Source: RGIG8050 sp045588915
GTDB taxonomy: Bacteria; Bacillota; Clostridia; Christensenellales; UBA1242
Assembly (NCBI GenBank): GCA_045588915.1
Contig: JAZNFA010000007.1
Coordinates: 1-64,000 of the forward strand
DNA: 64,000 bases
Reading direction: 5' to 3'
In this document: positions 25,193-35,000 of the stretch, piece after piece
Layout: each line of letters begins with the position of its first letter
Position numbering within the stretch: position 1 is the first letter of the stretch
Program-made: the position numbers and the translations under genes
Notes under the pieces: generated by a model
The model's input: the letters and a program-made list of their open reading frames with translations, nothing else
Told to the model about the DNA's origin: nothing
The model's database searches: none

Positions 25193-25479
25193 TGGTTTAC
25201 GAAAGTATTCTTGAAAAATTATTTGATGAAAAAAATGATGACATTATTGAATTAGTACAAGATGGTGGTAATGTTGTTAAGTTTGAACAAATTGCTGTTG
25301 TTGTTTATGGTGGACAATATTATGCAATTTTGCACCCACTTGAATTAAAAAATGATGAAGTCGTGATTTTTAGAATCATTGAAGAAGATGAAGATAGTTT
25401 GGATTTAGTTATTGATGAAGAATTATCAAAAAAAATTTTGGAGGTATATGCAGAAGATGTCAACGAAGAAAATAAATAA
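25192..25479 (+). CDS. DUF1292 protein (YrzB family)
   Basis: A 95-residue acidic protein. The pattern FEQIAVVVYGGQYYAILHPLELKNDEVVIFRIIEEDEDSLDLVIDEE is the DUF1292 domain usually encoded next to yqgF and yrzL in Bacillota. No biochemical role is established. GGAGG precedes the ATG; it is co-transcribed with ruvX and ppa and overlaps the latter. Confidence 0.85.
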   Translation: MVYESILEKLFDEKNDDIIELVQDGGNVVKFEQIAVVVYGGQYYAILHPLELKNDEVVIFRIIEEDEDSLDLVIDEELSKKILEVYAEDVNEENK

Positions 25480-26005
25480 AAACGTGATCTGGCATTCAAT
25501 GAATCCAGAACGTGTAACTACAGACGAATTTGTGGCAGTTATTGAAATTTCTAAAGGAAGCAAGAAAAAATACGAATTAGATAAAGAAACAGGTTTAATT
25601 ATGTTGGATCGTGTTTTGCGTACGGCAACTCATTATCCATGTTCTTATGGATTAATTCCATTAACTTTATCGGAAGATAACGATCCATTGGATGTTATGG
25701 TTATTTGTTCAGAAACTTTGGATCCAAATACTTTAGTGAAATGTCGTCCTGTCGGGGTAATCGAAATGATTGATAAGGGTGAGAAGGATGAAAAAATTAT
25801 TGCAGTAGCTGCAGATGATCCTTATGTAAATCATTATCAAGATATCGATGATTTGCCAAAAATTTTAGTAGATGAAATTGAACATTTCTTGAAAGTGTAC
25901 AAGAATACAACAGATAAAGTTGAAGTATTTGCGCCAAAGGGTAAAGCAGAAGCTAAGAAAGTAATTCAAGATGCAATTGACATGTATAAACGTGACGTGT
26001 TATAA
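25457..26005 (+). CDS. ppa: Inorganic pyrophosphatase, family I
   Basis: About 182 residues from ATG 25457 (GGAGG 12 bases before; an ATG at 25448 is only three bases from it). Active-site segments are KYELDKETG, YPCSYGLIP, DNDPLDVMVI with the metal-binding aspartates, and DKGEKDEKIIAVAADDP. It hydrolyses pyrophosphate made by biosynthetic reactions. It overlaps the DUF1292 gene by 23 bases and its 3' end contains the promoter of the rpsB operon. Confidence 0.92.
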   Translation: MSTKKINKNVIWHSMNPERVTTDEFVAVIEISKGSKKKYELDKETGLIMLDRVLRTATHYPCSYGLIPLTLSEDNDPLDVMVICSETLDPNTLVKCRPVGVIEMIDKGEKDEKIIAVAADDPYVNHYQDIDDLPKILVDEIEHFLKVYKNTTDKVEVFAPKGKAEAKKVIQDAIDMYKRDVL

Positions 26006-26006
26006 T
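25977..26006 (+). promoter_or_regulatory. Consensus promoter for rpsB-tsf, embedded in the end of ppa
   Basis: Perfect TTGACA (25977-25982), an 18-base spacer and perfect TATAAT (26001-26006), overlapping the last codons of ppa. It leaves a leader of about 105 bases before rpsB. That leader contains a small CGGAAAAGTCCG hairpin and may bind S2 for autoregulation. Confidence 0.75.
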
Positions 26007-26117
26007 ACAAGCACATTAAAATTTCACTTCGGTTGTGAGTATTTACTTGTTGCGGAAAAGTCCGTTTAGCGAATATGTTGACAAATCGAAGGCAGACAAA
26101 CAAGGAGGAAAATAAAA

Positions 26118-26951
26118 ATGTCAGTAATTTCAATGAAACAACTTTTGGAGTCAGGGACTCATTTTGGTCACCAAGTGAGCAAATGGAATCCAAAAATGAA
26201 GAAGTATATCTTCACAGCACGTAATAACGTACATATTTTAGATTTAGAGCAAACTACAGTTCTAATCGATCGTGCGTACGAATTTTTACGTGACCAAGTA
26301 GCAGCAGGTAAAAAAGTTTTATTTGTTGGTACAAAAAAACAAGCAGAAGAAGCAATTAAAACAGAAGCAGAACGATGTGGTGCTTACTATGTAAATAGTC
26401 GTTTCTTGGGTGGTACTTTAACAAATTTTGCTACAATTCGTAGTCGTGTTGAACGTATGAATAAATTGCACAATATGGAAAAAATGGGTGAATTTGCTTA
26501 TTTGCCTAAAAAAGAAGTTGCTAAGTTAATGGATGAGCGTGAAAAATTAGAAAAGAATTTGCGTGGTATTGCTGAAATGACTTCTTTGCCTGGTGTGTTG
26601 GTTGTTGTTGATTCTAAGAAAGAGCATATTGCTGTTGGGGAAGCACGTAAATTAGGTATTCCAGTTATCGGTGTTATTGATACTAATTGCGATCCAGATG
26701 ATGTTGATGTGATCATTCCAGCAAATGATGATGCTACACGTAGTGTAAGTTTAATTTTGGCTGCATTAGCTGACGCTGTTATTGAAGCTAAAGAAGGTGT
26801 TGAATTACGTTCAACAGTTAGCGAAAAAGAAACTGTTTCAATGGCTGCTGCAATTAAAACTAAGGCTGTATTGGAACCAGTTGAACAAAAAGAAGATGAT
26901 GCTACCGTAAGTACGGAAAAAACAAAAACAGTTAAAAATGGAGATAAATAA
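26118..26951 (+). CDS. rpsB: 30S ribosomal protein S2
   Basis: A 277-residue S2 starting MSVISMKQLLESGTHFGHQVSKWNPKMKKYIF, with VLFVGTKKQAEEAI, RFLGGTLTNF, and DTNCDPDDVDVIIPANDDA near residue 195. The C-terminal 45 residues are a low-complexity tail past the usual end. AAGGAGG serves the ATG. S2 joins the 30S late and is required for initiation; its pairing with tsf is universal. Confidence 0.97.
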   Translation: MSVISMKQLLESGTHFGHQVSKWNPKMKKYIFTARNNVHILDLEQTTVLIDRAYEFLRDQVAAGKKVLFVGTKKQAEEAIKTEAERCGAYYVNSRFLGGTLTNFATIRSRVERMNKLHNMEKMGEFAYLPKKEVAKLMDEREKLEKNLRGIAEMTSLPGVLVVVDSKKEHIAVGEARKLGIPVIGVIDTNCDPDDVDVIIPANDDATRSVSLILAALADAVIEAKEGVELRSTVSEKETVSMAAAIKTKAVLEPVEQKEDDATVSTEKTKTVKNGDK

Positions 26952-26953
26952 TC

Positions 26954-27601
26954 ATGAGTGATATTATGAAATTAAAAGAAGCAACTGGAGCAGGGGTTCT
27001 AGATTGCAAAAAAGCATTAGACGAAACAAAAGGTGATTACGAGAAGGCTGTTGCTTTATTACGTGAAAAAGGCAAAGCAAAAGCTTTGAAAAAAGGAAGT
27101 AGTGATCGTATTGCTTGTGAAGGTATGGTTGGTTCATACATTCACATGGGTGGTAAAATTGGTGTTTTAGTTGAAATTAACTGTGAAACTGATTTTGCTC
27201 AAAAGAGTGAACATTTTAATCAGTTAGTTAAAGATGTAGCAATGCATATTGCTGCTGCAAATCCTAAATATGTAACTGCTGATGAAGTTCCTGCATCTGT
27301 TTTAGAACAAGAAAAGGAAATTTTGAAAAAACAAGCAATGGAAGAAGGAAAACCTGCTGCTATTGCTGAAAAAATGGTTGAAGGTCGTGTAAAGAAATAT
27401 TACCAAGATTATTGCTTAATGGATCAACCATTCGTTAAAGATGGCTCAAAAACCATTAAGGATATTGTAAACGAAACCATTGCTTTTGTTGGTGAAAAAA
27501 TTACGATTCGTCGTTTTGTTCGCTATGAAATGGGCGAAGGTATTGAAAAACCAAAAGAAGATTTTGCTGCTGAAGTTTCAAAGACTATTGCTGCACAATA
27601 A
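26954..27601 (+). CDS. tsf: Elongation factor Ts
   Basis: A 215-residue EF-Ts: the UBA-like N-terminus MKLKEATGAGVLDCKKALDETKGDYEKAVALLREKG, then CETDFAQKSEHF, which inserts in EF-Tu to release GDP. The C-terminal dimerisation region is short, as in other small clostridial EF-Ts. Two bases separate it from rpsB. The downstream gene is frr; pyrH, which is usually between, is missing here. Confidence 0.97.
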   Translation: MSDIMKLKEATGAGVLDCKKALDETKGDYEKAVALLREKGKAKALKKGSSDRIACEGMVGSYIHMGGKIGVLVEINCETDFAQKSEHFNQLVKDVAMHIAAANPKYVTADEVPASVLEQEKEILKKQAMEEGKPAAIAEKMVEGRVKKYYQDYCLMDQPFVKDGSKTIKDIVNETIAFVGEKITIRRFVRYEMGEGIEKPKEDFAAEVSKTIAAQ

Positions 27602-27612
27602 GGGGGAATGTT

Positions 27613-28188
27613 ATGGATTATCTTAACGAAAAACTTAATGAATTACTTATTAACTATGAGGAAAAATTAAGTAAACGCTTCGATTATCTAAAAAATGAAT
27701 TTATTGCTGTTCGTGCTGGACGAGTAGATACACGTATTGTTGAACGTGTGACGGTCGATTATTTTGGAACAATGACTCCAATTAAAAATTTGGCCAACAT
27801 TTCATGTACTGATGCGAGAACTATTGTTGTTAATCCATGGGATGCATCTATTTTATCTTCAATGGTAAAAGCGTTGGGTGCTGCTAATTTAGGCGCAACA
27901 CCAGTTGATGATGGTCGTCTTATTCGTTTAGTTTTTCCTCAATTAACTGCTGATACTCGTAAAGATTTGGTTAAAAAGGTTAGCAAAATTGCAGAAGAAG
28001 CACGTGTTAGTATGCGCAATGAACGTCGTGATGCTTTAGATCAATTAAAAAAGATCAATAATGCTGAAAAGATTAGCGAAGATGATGTTAAGAACGTAGA
28101 ACATGATGTTCAAAAAATTCTCGATGATTATATTGCGAATGTAGATACTGCTTTAAATCAGAAAGAAAAAGATATTATGACAATATAA
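27613..28188 (+). CDS. frr: Ribosome recycling factor
   Basis: A 191-residue RRF with FIAVRAGRVDTRIVERVTVDYFGTMTPIKNLANIS, the hinge region and DTRKDLVKKVSKIAEEARVSMRNERRDALDQLKK. It splits post-termination ribosomes with EF-G. GGGGGAATG lies just before its ATG. Compared with common RRFs it has a short N-terminal addition. It follows tsf by 11 bases, in the same operon. Confidence 0.96.
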   Translation: MDYLNEKLNELLINYEEKLSKRFDYLKNEFIAVRAGRVDTRIVERVTVDYFGTMTPIKNLANISCTDARTIVVNPWDASILSSMVKALGAANLGATPVDDGRLIRLVFPQLTADTRKDLVKKVSKIAEEARVSMRNERRDALDQLKKINNAEKISEDDVKNVEHDVQKILDDYIANVDTALNQKEKDIMTI

Positions 28189-28229
28189 TTTTCTAGACGA
28201 TATTTTAAATTTATGTTATAGTTTTTATT

Positions 28230-29183
28230 ATGGTTATTACTAATTTTGGTAAAAGGTGTTTGACGGCATCAATTTTAGTTTTGTTATTTAGTGCCCTGAT
28301 GGTTTCTCGTGCTTTCGGTGGCACTTTTGGCGTATACGCATTTGATGTTTTAGTTTTATTAGCGACAGGTATCGGAACCTGGGAAATTTGTAATGCTTGT
28401 AAGTTAAACCGTCGTGGTGCAAGTGCTATTGTTGTTTATGTAATTGAAGGGTTAATTTATTTCTTTTATGTACTTAGCAACGTATTTTTTAAAGAGGCGT
28501 TAGCTTGGTGGTTACAATTAATTGTTTCGTTAATTATTATTGCAATTTTTGTCTTGTTTGTTGGTTTGTCAAATATGATTGATAAAAAAATGGCAAAAGA
28601 ATGTGCTTTGCAGAAAAAGAGTTTTAATAAAGAGGCTTGGGGTGGTGTGTTGGATTTATTGTATATGCTTTTTTACCCAGGTGTTTTCTTTGCATGTGCA
28701 ATAATTATGAATCATATGACAACTGATGATGTTGGTTTATTTGGTTTACTTTTAGTTATTTTTATTTCGTGTTTTACAGATATTTTTGCTTATTGTGTTG
28801 GCATGGTGTTGGGAAAGGGTTCGCCAAAAATGTCGCCGAAAATTAGTCCAAAGAAAACTTGGGTTGGTTTTGTTGGTGGTTTGTTTGGTGGAATATTAGG
28901 TGCTTTGATTGTTGTTTGGATCATCAGTAGTAATACTGCTTTATCTAACCGATTATTCCGTTTAACTAAAGATGCATCTTTGACACAAATCTTGTTTTTA
29001 GTGGTTGGTTTGGCTGGCGCTATTGTAACAACCTTAGGCGACTTATACGCAAGTTTTATTAAACGCAAAGTTGCTATCAAGGATTTTGGTAATCTGTTAC
29101 CTGGTCATGGTGGGGTTATGGATCGTGTTGATGGTATTATTCTAAATGTGCCATTCATATTGTTAATTATGGGGATAATATAA
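28230..29183 (+). CDS. cdsA: Phosphatidate cytidylyltransferase
   Basis: A 317-residue integral membrane enzyme with about eight helices. The CdsA signature is near the C-terminus: SPKKTWVGFVGG, GDLYASFIKRKVAIKDFGNLLPGHGGVMDRVDG with the metal-binding aspartates. It makes CDP-diacylglycerol for phospholipid synthesis. TATAGT (28217-28222) lies seven bases before the ATG and there is no Shine-Dalgarno, so it may start its own leaderless transcript despite lying in the frr-rseP run. uppS, usually just upstream, is missing. Confidence 0.92.
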   Translation: MVITNFGKRCLTASILVLLFSALMVSRAFGGTFGVYAFDVLVLLATGIGTWEICNACKLNRRGASAIVVYVIEGLIYFFYVLSNVFFKEALAWWLQLIVSLIIIAIFVLFVGLSNMIDKKMAKECALQKKSFNKEAWGGVLDLLYMLFYPGVFFACAIIMNHMTTDDVGLFGLLLVIFISCFTDIFAYCVGMVLGKGSPKMSPKISPKKTWVGFVGGLFGGILGALIVVWIISSNTALSNRLFRLTKDASLTQILFLVVGLAGAIVTTLGDLYASFIKRKVAIKDFGNLLPGHGGVMDRVDGIILNVPFILLIMGII

Positions 29184-29186
29184 TAG

Positions 29187-30401
29187 ATGTCTCAGTTATT
29201 AGGAATTTTTCAAACCGTTGGGTATTTAGCTTTAGCAATCCTTTTGTTAATGCTAATGATTACAATTCATGAATTTGGTCATTATATTACAGCTAAGATT
29301 TTAAAGTTTAAAATATATGAATTTTCAATTGGAATGGGGAAACCTATCTATAAGAAAACGAAAAAAAATGGTGAAATTTTTGCAATTCGTATGATTCCAG
29401 TTGGAGGGTATTGTTCTTTTGGTGAAGATGATATTAATAAACCTGACACTGATCCGGATTCATTCAATAACAAAGCGCCTTGGAAGCGTTTAATTGTAAT
29501 GTTTTCTGGTGCTTTTTTTAATTTTCTATCTGCGATTATTTTTGCTGCAGTATTGTTATTTTTGATGGGTTATGGTTATGTTGCAAATACTGGAACTACC
29601 TACTATAACAGTGAGCACGAAACAGATCCGAGTAAACCGGAAAGAATTACATTATCGCAAGTGTTAAATGAAGGCAACAATGTCTTTGATTTAGATGGAA
29701 ATTTTTTCACCATTAAATATGATGATGAAACGCAAATGATGATTGAAAGCATTAACGGTAAAAGTATGAATTTATTTACTGGTACGTCGACAATTTTGGA
29801 AAAGACACATATTGGTGATAATGTTAATTTAACAGTAACATGGAAAGATGAAGGTAAAAATATTATTAAAAATAATGTAATTTTACAAGGTATTACAGCA
29901 AAGCAGTGGTCTGCGCTTTCCAAGGCAGCACATTCCTTGCCATTAAACGATAAAATTTATCATAATGTTGGTGGAGCAATTCTGAAGTCTGTACCTTTTT
30001 CTTTTGAAGTTGCTGGTATGATTTTTAAAATTTTAGGACAGTTAGTAACAGGTCAATTGGGGATGAACGCGATTGGTGGAACGGTTGCGACTGTTTCGGT
30101 TATGGGAAGTTCAATTGGCGAAGCAATTACTTCTCAATCAGTAGATATTGCTTTTGCGCAGATTTTTTATTTATTAACTTTAATTAGTATCAATTTAGCA
30201 GTTTTTAACTGGTTACCAATTCCATCACTAGATGGGGCGCGTATGGTATTCGTTATCATTGAATGGGTTCGTGGTAAACCAATCAATCGTGAATTAGAAG
30301 CTAAAATTCATACCATTGGCATTATTTGTTTACTCGGTTTTGTTATTTTTGCTGACGTGTTTTGGGTTATAAATAATTTAAGTTTTAACTTATTATTGTA
30401 A
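29187..30401 (+). CDS. rseP: Site-2 intramembrane metalloprotease RseP
   Basis: A 404-residue M50 protease. HEFGH (about residues 27-31) in the first helix is the zinc site, and NWLPIPSLDGARM (about 341-353) supplies the third ligand. Between them the PDZ region is poorly conserved and contains an insertion-like EHETDPSKPERITLSQVL stretch. It cleaves anti-sigma factors and signal-peptide remnants in the membrane. Spacing of three bases after cdsA shows an operon; dxr, normally between the two, is absent. Confidence 0.92.
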   Translation: MSQLLGIFQTVGYLALAILLLMLMITIHEFGHYITAKILKFKIYEFSIGMGKPIYKKTKKNGEIFAIRMIPVGGYCSFGEDDINKPDTDPDSFNNKAPWKRLIVMFSGAFFNFLSAIIFAAVLLFLMGYGYVANTGTTYYNSEHETDPSKPERITLSQVLNEGNNVFDLDGNFFTIKYDDETQMMIESINGKSMNLFTGTSTILEKTHIGDNVNLTVTWKDEGKNIIKNNVILQGITAKQWSALSKAAHSLPLNDKIYHNVGGAILKSVPFSFEVAGMIFKILGQLVTGQLGMNAIGGTVATVSVMGSSIGEAITSQSVDIAFAQIFYLLTLISINLAVFNWLPIPSLDGARMVFVIIEWVRGKPINRELEAKIHTIGIICLLGFVIFADVFWVINNLSFNLLL

Positions 30402-30411
30402 GGTAGATGAA

Positions 30412-30885
30412 ATGAATAGTATTGAAGAGTATTTATATTATCACGAAAACCAAGACTATATAAATTTAAAATTTTTATCTTGTACTTATTATCGAAAAAA
30501 ACAGCATTTGGTAGTCAGATATATTTATAATGCTGAGATTCAGGATTGTTTACCTGCATTGCAAAAAAGGCTTGAAGAATTATTTATGCAAAGGGTAGGT
30601 TTGCCTTTAAAATATGATTTTGTTTATCAAAAGGTTTTTGTTGATGCTTTAAGTTTACAATTAGATATTGTTTCTTTTTTGCGCAAAAAATATAGTGCAA
30701 TGATAGATAATATTAGTGAAAACCAAGTAAGTGTTCAACAAGATGGACATTTATGGCGTATTGAAATTTCTTTACCGATGAATTTGATTAGGTTTTTGCA
30801 GCACAGCGAACCTTGGGAGAAGTTTAAAAAAGATCTTTGCAATCGTAATTTTTTTGATATAAATTTTCATTTAAAAGTTTGTTAA
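30412..30885 (+). CDS. Orphan protein resembling the N-terminal domain of PolC
   Basis: A 157-residue protein, AAGGTAG before the ATG, ten bases after rseP. By eye its order of segments matches the isolated N-terminal domain of Bacillota DNA polymerase PolC: an RKKQHLVVRYIYNAEI strand pair like that domain's beta hairpin, then LPALQKRLEELF, then the WRIEISLPMNLIRFL part. In many Bacillota polC lies right after rseP, so the position agrees. The polymerase, exonuclease and OB domains are missing; the next gene is sigG on the other strand. It could be a relic of a relocated polC or a free clamp-loader/tau-binding module. Similarity is weak and needs a profile search. Confidence 0.45.
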   Translation: MNSIEEYLYYHENQDYINLKFLSCTYYRKKQHLVVRYIYNAEIQDCLPALQKRLEELFMQRVGLPLKYDFVYQKVFVDALSLQLDIVSFLRKKYSAMIDNISENQVSVQQDGHLWRIEISLPMNLIRFLQHSEPWEKFKKDLCNRNFFDINFHLKVC

Positions 30886-31652
30886 ATTTGGTTTTTTATG
30901 TTTGCTAGTGCATTTTTTTCTAAACGTGATACTTGCGCTTGGCTGATGCCAATTTCATTGCTGACTTCCATTTGTGTTTTGCCGTCGTAGTAACGCATCA
31001 TAAGAATTTCACGTTCTTTTTGTACTAAGTTATCGATTGCGTCTTGCATAGCTTTATAACCAAGCCAATCATCACAAGTCGTGCCATTATTGGGGATTTG
31101 TTCGATTAATGTTGTTGCATCATTACTGCGATCAGTGCCAATTGGTTCATCTAATGATGATACTGTGCCAGTTGCTGCTAAAGCAAAAAAAACATTGGAC
31201 AATGGTTCATTGATTGCTTTTGCTACTTCTTCCATTGTAACTTCGCGATTTAGTTCTTTTGTTAATTTTTCTGCAGCTTGTAATGCGTGATAAGCTGTAT
31301 CGCGAATACTACGTGAAACGTGGATTCCATTTTCATCACGAAGGTATCGTCGGATTTCACCAATAATCATTGGAACAGCATATGTCGAAAACTTAACATT
31401 AAAGTTAGGGTTAAAATTATCAATTGCTTTAATTAAGCCAATACAACCAACTTGAAATAAATCATCATAATTAGTATTTGCATAAATGTATTTTTGAATA
31501 ACGGATAATACCAAACGTAAATTAGCAAAAATAAATTGTTGTCGTGCTTTTGGGTCGTTATTGCGAATACGCCGCAACATTTCTAATGTTTCTGCATTTG
31601 AAAGTTTGGGCAGACTGCTTGTGTCGATACCCACGATGTCGACTTTTTTCAT
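30882..31652 (-). CDS. sigG: Late forespore sigma factor SigG
   Basis: A 256-residue sigma factor, matching SigG over its whole length. N-terminal VDIVGIDTSSLPKLSNAE is the SigG-specific start; NLRLVLSVIQKY, DDLFQVGCIGLIKAIDNFNPNFNVKFSTYAVPMIIGEIRRYLRD is region 2; MRYYDGKTQMEVSNEIGISQAQVSRLEKNAL is the region 4 HTH. It directs late forespore genes. No anti-sigma or spoIIGA is adjacent. Its stop overlaps the end of the upstream convergent gene by four bases. No sigma-A promoter is obvious; control by sigma F/G would be expected. Confidence 0.93.
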   Translation of the reverse strand: MKKVDIVGIDTSSLPKLSNAETLEMLRRIRNNDPKARQQFIFANLRLVLSVIQKYIYANTNYDDLFQVGCIGLIKAIDNFNPNFNVKFSTYAVPMIIGEIRRYLRDENGIHVSRSIRDTAYHALQAAEKLTKELNREVTMEEVAKAINEPLSNVFFALAATGTVSSLDEPIGTDRSNDATTLIEQIPNNGTTCDDWLGYKAMQDAIDNLVQKEREILMMRYYDGKTQMEVSNEIGISQAQVSRLEKNALANIKNQI

Positions 31653-31723
31653 TATGATAATTTTTTACAATTTAGCAGAAAATTATTCTCAAAATTTATC
31701 AAGTGAATCATATATATGATTGT

Positions 31724-32044
31724 ATGGGCGTAGAAGTTTCGTTTTGCGAGCTGCGCACTAAGATGGTAATTAACGTTGTCGACGGGAAAGCTTTGGGGCG
31801 AATTGTCGATATAGTCTTTTCACGTGAAAATGCGAAAGTGATTGGTGTCGTTGTGCCGGGTGATAAAAATTTCCACTTGTGGGGACATAAACACGAATTA
31901 TTTGTACCTTATAATAATATTTTAAGGATTGGCGTAGATGCCGTCTTGGTTGAATTGCGTCCGATTGGCAGTTATAAAAATGGATGCAATGTTGAAATTA
32001 CACCACAAGAGCATTGTTCTTTAATTCAAACACATAAAGATTAA
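31724..32044 (+). CDS. ylmC: PRC-barrel protein YlmC/YmxH family
   Basis: About 106 residues from ATG 31724; the frame reaches a GTG at 31703. FCELRTKMVINVVDGKALGRIVDIVFSRENAKVIGVVVPG and PYNNILRIGVDAVLVEL match the YlmC/YmxH PRC-barrel, a small sporulation-linked protein found next to sigG in Bacillota. Function is not defined. No good Shine-Dalgarno precedes either start; TATGAT-like bases precede the ATG closely. Its stop codon overlaps that of the convergent nifJ by four bases. Confidence 0.8.
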   Translation: MGVEVSFCELRTKMVINVVDGKALGRIVDIVFSRENAKVIGVVVPGDKNFHLWGHKHELFVPYNNILRIGVDAVLVELRPIGSYKNGCNVEITPQEHCSLIQTHKD

Positions 32045-35000
32045 GATTTTTTACGGAAGCGAGTTTGATTTGCTTTAAATTCTGTTATGTCCTTGGTTGG
32101 AGCAGGTGAATCGATTATCATTTCTCCATCTTTCGGATTACGATGATATAATGTAGTGTAACCACATTTAACAGCATCGGCCATAATTCCCATACCGTTT
32201 GACATATCAATACCATGATTGATACAGGTTGCCATTGCAATAACTAATGATGGTCCATTATGATTTGTTGCTTCTTTTAAAATTTTTAAGGTGTGTTCCA
32301 TATTTGCACCCATTGCGACTTGAGCTACGTAAACATTTGGGTATTGCATCATCATAGCACCTAAGTTCTTTTTATCTGTTTGTTTCCCACCTGAAGCAAA
32401 TTTTGCTGTTGCATCTTTAGGTGTTGCCTTGCTGGCTTGTCCACCTGTGTTAGAATATACTTCGGTATCAAGAACTAAAACGTTAATATTTTCATTAGTT
32501 GATAAAATGTGATCAAGACCACCAAAACCTATATCATACGCCCAGCCATCGCCACCAATTATCCAAACAATTTTATCGGTTGCTCCTTGTATATTTAAGG
32601 CTTTACGTATACCAAAACCAAATTCGGCATTATCTTCGAATAAACTATTTGCCCATGCTGGTCCATGTCCTTCTTGGTTTTTTGCATAAGGACATGATGG
32701 GGAACTGCCACCATAAATTGATGAACATCCAGTTGCGTTTGCAATTACTAATTTATCTCCGTAAAGTTGAGTTAATAATTTGATATAAGGCGTTTCGCCA
32801 CAGCCAGCACAAGCACCAGAAAACTCAAACAGTGGACGATTATATTGTGATAGTTTTACGTTATTTGGCGCAATTTTATTGTCTGGTAAACTCAGTGAGA
32901 ATTCATAATTTTCATCTTCTTGCACCTTGTCAAATGGTTCCATGACAAGTGCTTTATTTTTAACCGGGCAAATATTTGCACAAGCGCCACATCCGGTACA
33001 ATCGTGTGGTGATATTTGTATGCGATATTGATATTCTTCATAACCAGGGACACCAATTGATTTGATAGTTTTAAAATTTTCTGGTGTTGGTTGATTTATT
33101 AAAACAGGACGAATTGTTGCGTGTGGACAAATCATTGCACAGCGATTACATTGGATACAATTTTCAGGAATCCACCTTGGGAGACTGGTTGCGATATCAC
33201 GTTTTTCATATTGTGTTGTAGCCGTTGGGGCGCTGCCATCAGGAGTAAATGCTGAAACAGGGAGTGTGTCACCTTGAAGACTGTTAATCGTTTGAATCAT
33301 TGATGTTGGTTGATTTTGAATTTGCTCATCTGTTATGGTGAGTGTTTCAATATCAATTTTAATTAACGCTGTGTCAGCACTGTCGACTGCATTATTGTTC
33401 ATTGCAACAATTGCTGGACCTTTTTTACCATAACTTTTTTCAATTTTTTCTTTGAGTAATGTTTTAATTTTTTGATAATCAATGATGTTGACTAATTTGA
33501 AAAAAGCACTTTGCATTATCGTATTTATTCTGACACCAAGACCCAATTCTTGTGCGATTTGGTAAGCATTGATAATATAGAAATTTATCTTTTTGTCGAC
33601 GAGAGTGCGTTTTACGGCGTTTGGTAAAATTTTATTGATTTCGTTTGCAGGGTAGGTGGTATTTAAAAGGAATGTTCCACCTTCTGTAATACCGTTTAAC
33701 ATATCAAATTTTGTTAAGAAAGTTTGGTTATGACAAGCAACAAAATTTGGGTGTGTAACCAAATAAGGTGCTTTGATTGGTTTTTTATCAAAACGTAAAT
33801 GTGAAATTGTTGTGCCTCCACTTTTTTTACTGTCATACACAAAATAAGCTTGACTATATAAATCCGTATTATCACCAATAATTGCACAACTATTTTTATT
33901 TGCACCAACTGTTCCGTCACTACCAAGTCCATAAAAACGGCAACCACCTTGAGGATGTAAGTCAGGTCGTGGTGTTATATTTAGTGATGTATTTGAAACG
34001 TCATCATTGATGCCGATTGTAAAGTGATTTTTTGGATTCGTTGAACAAGCATTCTCGTAAATTGCTGACACCATATCTGGGGTAAATTCTTTACTTGCTA
34101 AGCCGTAGCGTCCTGCAATAATTTTTTTATTTTGCAAACTTGCTACTACATCCAAATATAATGGGTCACCGACAGCGCCATTTTCTTTGGTACGGTCAAG
34201 CACGGTAATTGTTTGAACGGTTTGTGGTAATACAGCAAGTAAGTGTTTACTGGAAAAAGGACGATAGAGTCTTACTTTAATTAAACCAAATTTACCATTT
34301 AGTTGAGGAAGGGTGGCTTCAATGGTTTCGCAAGCAGAACCCATTGCGATTATTATGTGTTCGGCGTTAGGGTGTCCGATGTAATCGAATAAGCGATAAT
34401 TACGCCCAGTTAGTGTTGCGAATTTTTGCATATAAGTTTCGACTATGTTTGGAATCGCGTTTATATATGGGTTAGCTGCTTCACGATGTTGAAAGAAGAT
34501 GTCCGAATTTTCAGCAGTACCATATATTTTAGGATTTTCTGGATTAAGTGCGCGAGAACGGAATTTTCCTAATGCTTCACGATTGATGAGTTTTTTGGTA
34601 ATTTCTTTGTTTGGAATTTGGATTTTATTAAACTCGTGACTAGTACGGAAACCATCAAAAAAATGCATAAAAGGGTAACTGGCTTCAATGGCAGCTAAAT
34701 GTGCAATCAGTGACAAGTCTGCATTTTCCTGAACGGAATTTGATGCCAACATTGCAATTCCTGTGCTACGACAAGCATAGACATCACTGTGGTCGCCAAA
34801 AATTGAGAGAGCGTGCATCGCAATGGAACGAGCAGAAACGTGAACTACAGTTGGAAGTAATTCACCGACCATTTTATAAATATTTGGAATCATTAAAAGC
34901 AGACCTTGGCTGGATGTAAATGTTGTGCCCAGTGTTCCACCAAGCATTAAACCGTGTAACGTTCCGGCAGCGCCTGCTTCGCTTTGCATTTCTATAACAT

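Noticed and set aside
26007..26117. T-box or metabolite riboswitch before rpsB
   Set aside because: No T-box motif or known aptamer signature is seen; only a short hairpin and a promoter.
31081..31290. Plus-strand frame opposite sigG
   Set aside because: Lies wholly inside a clear sigma factor and has no independent signals.
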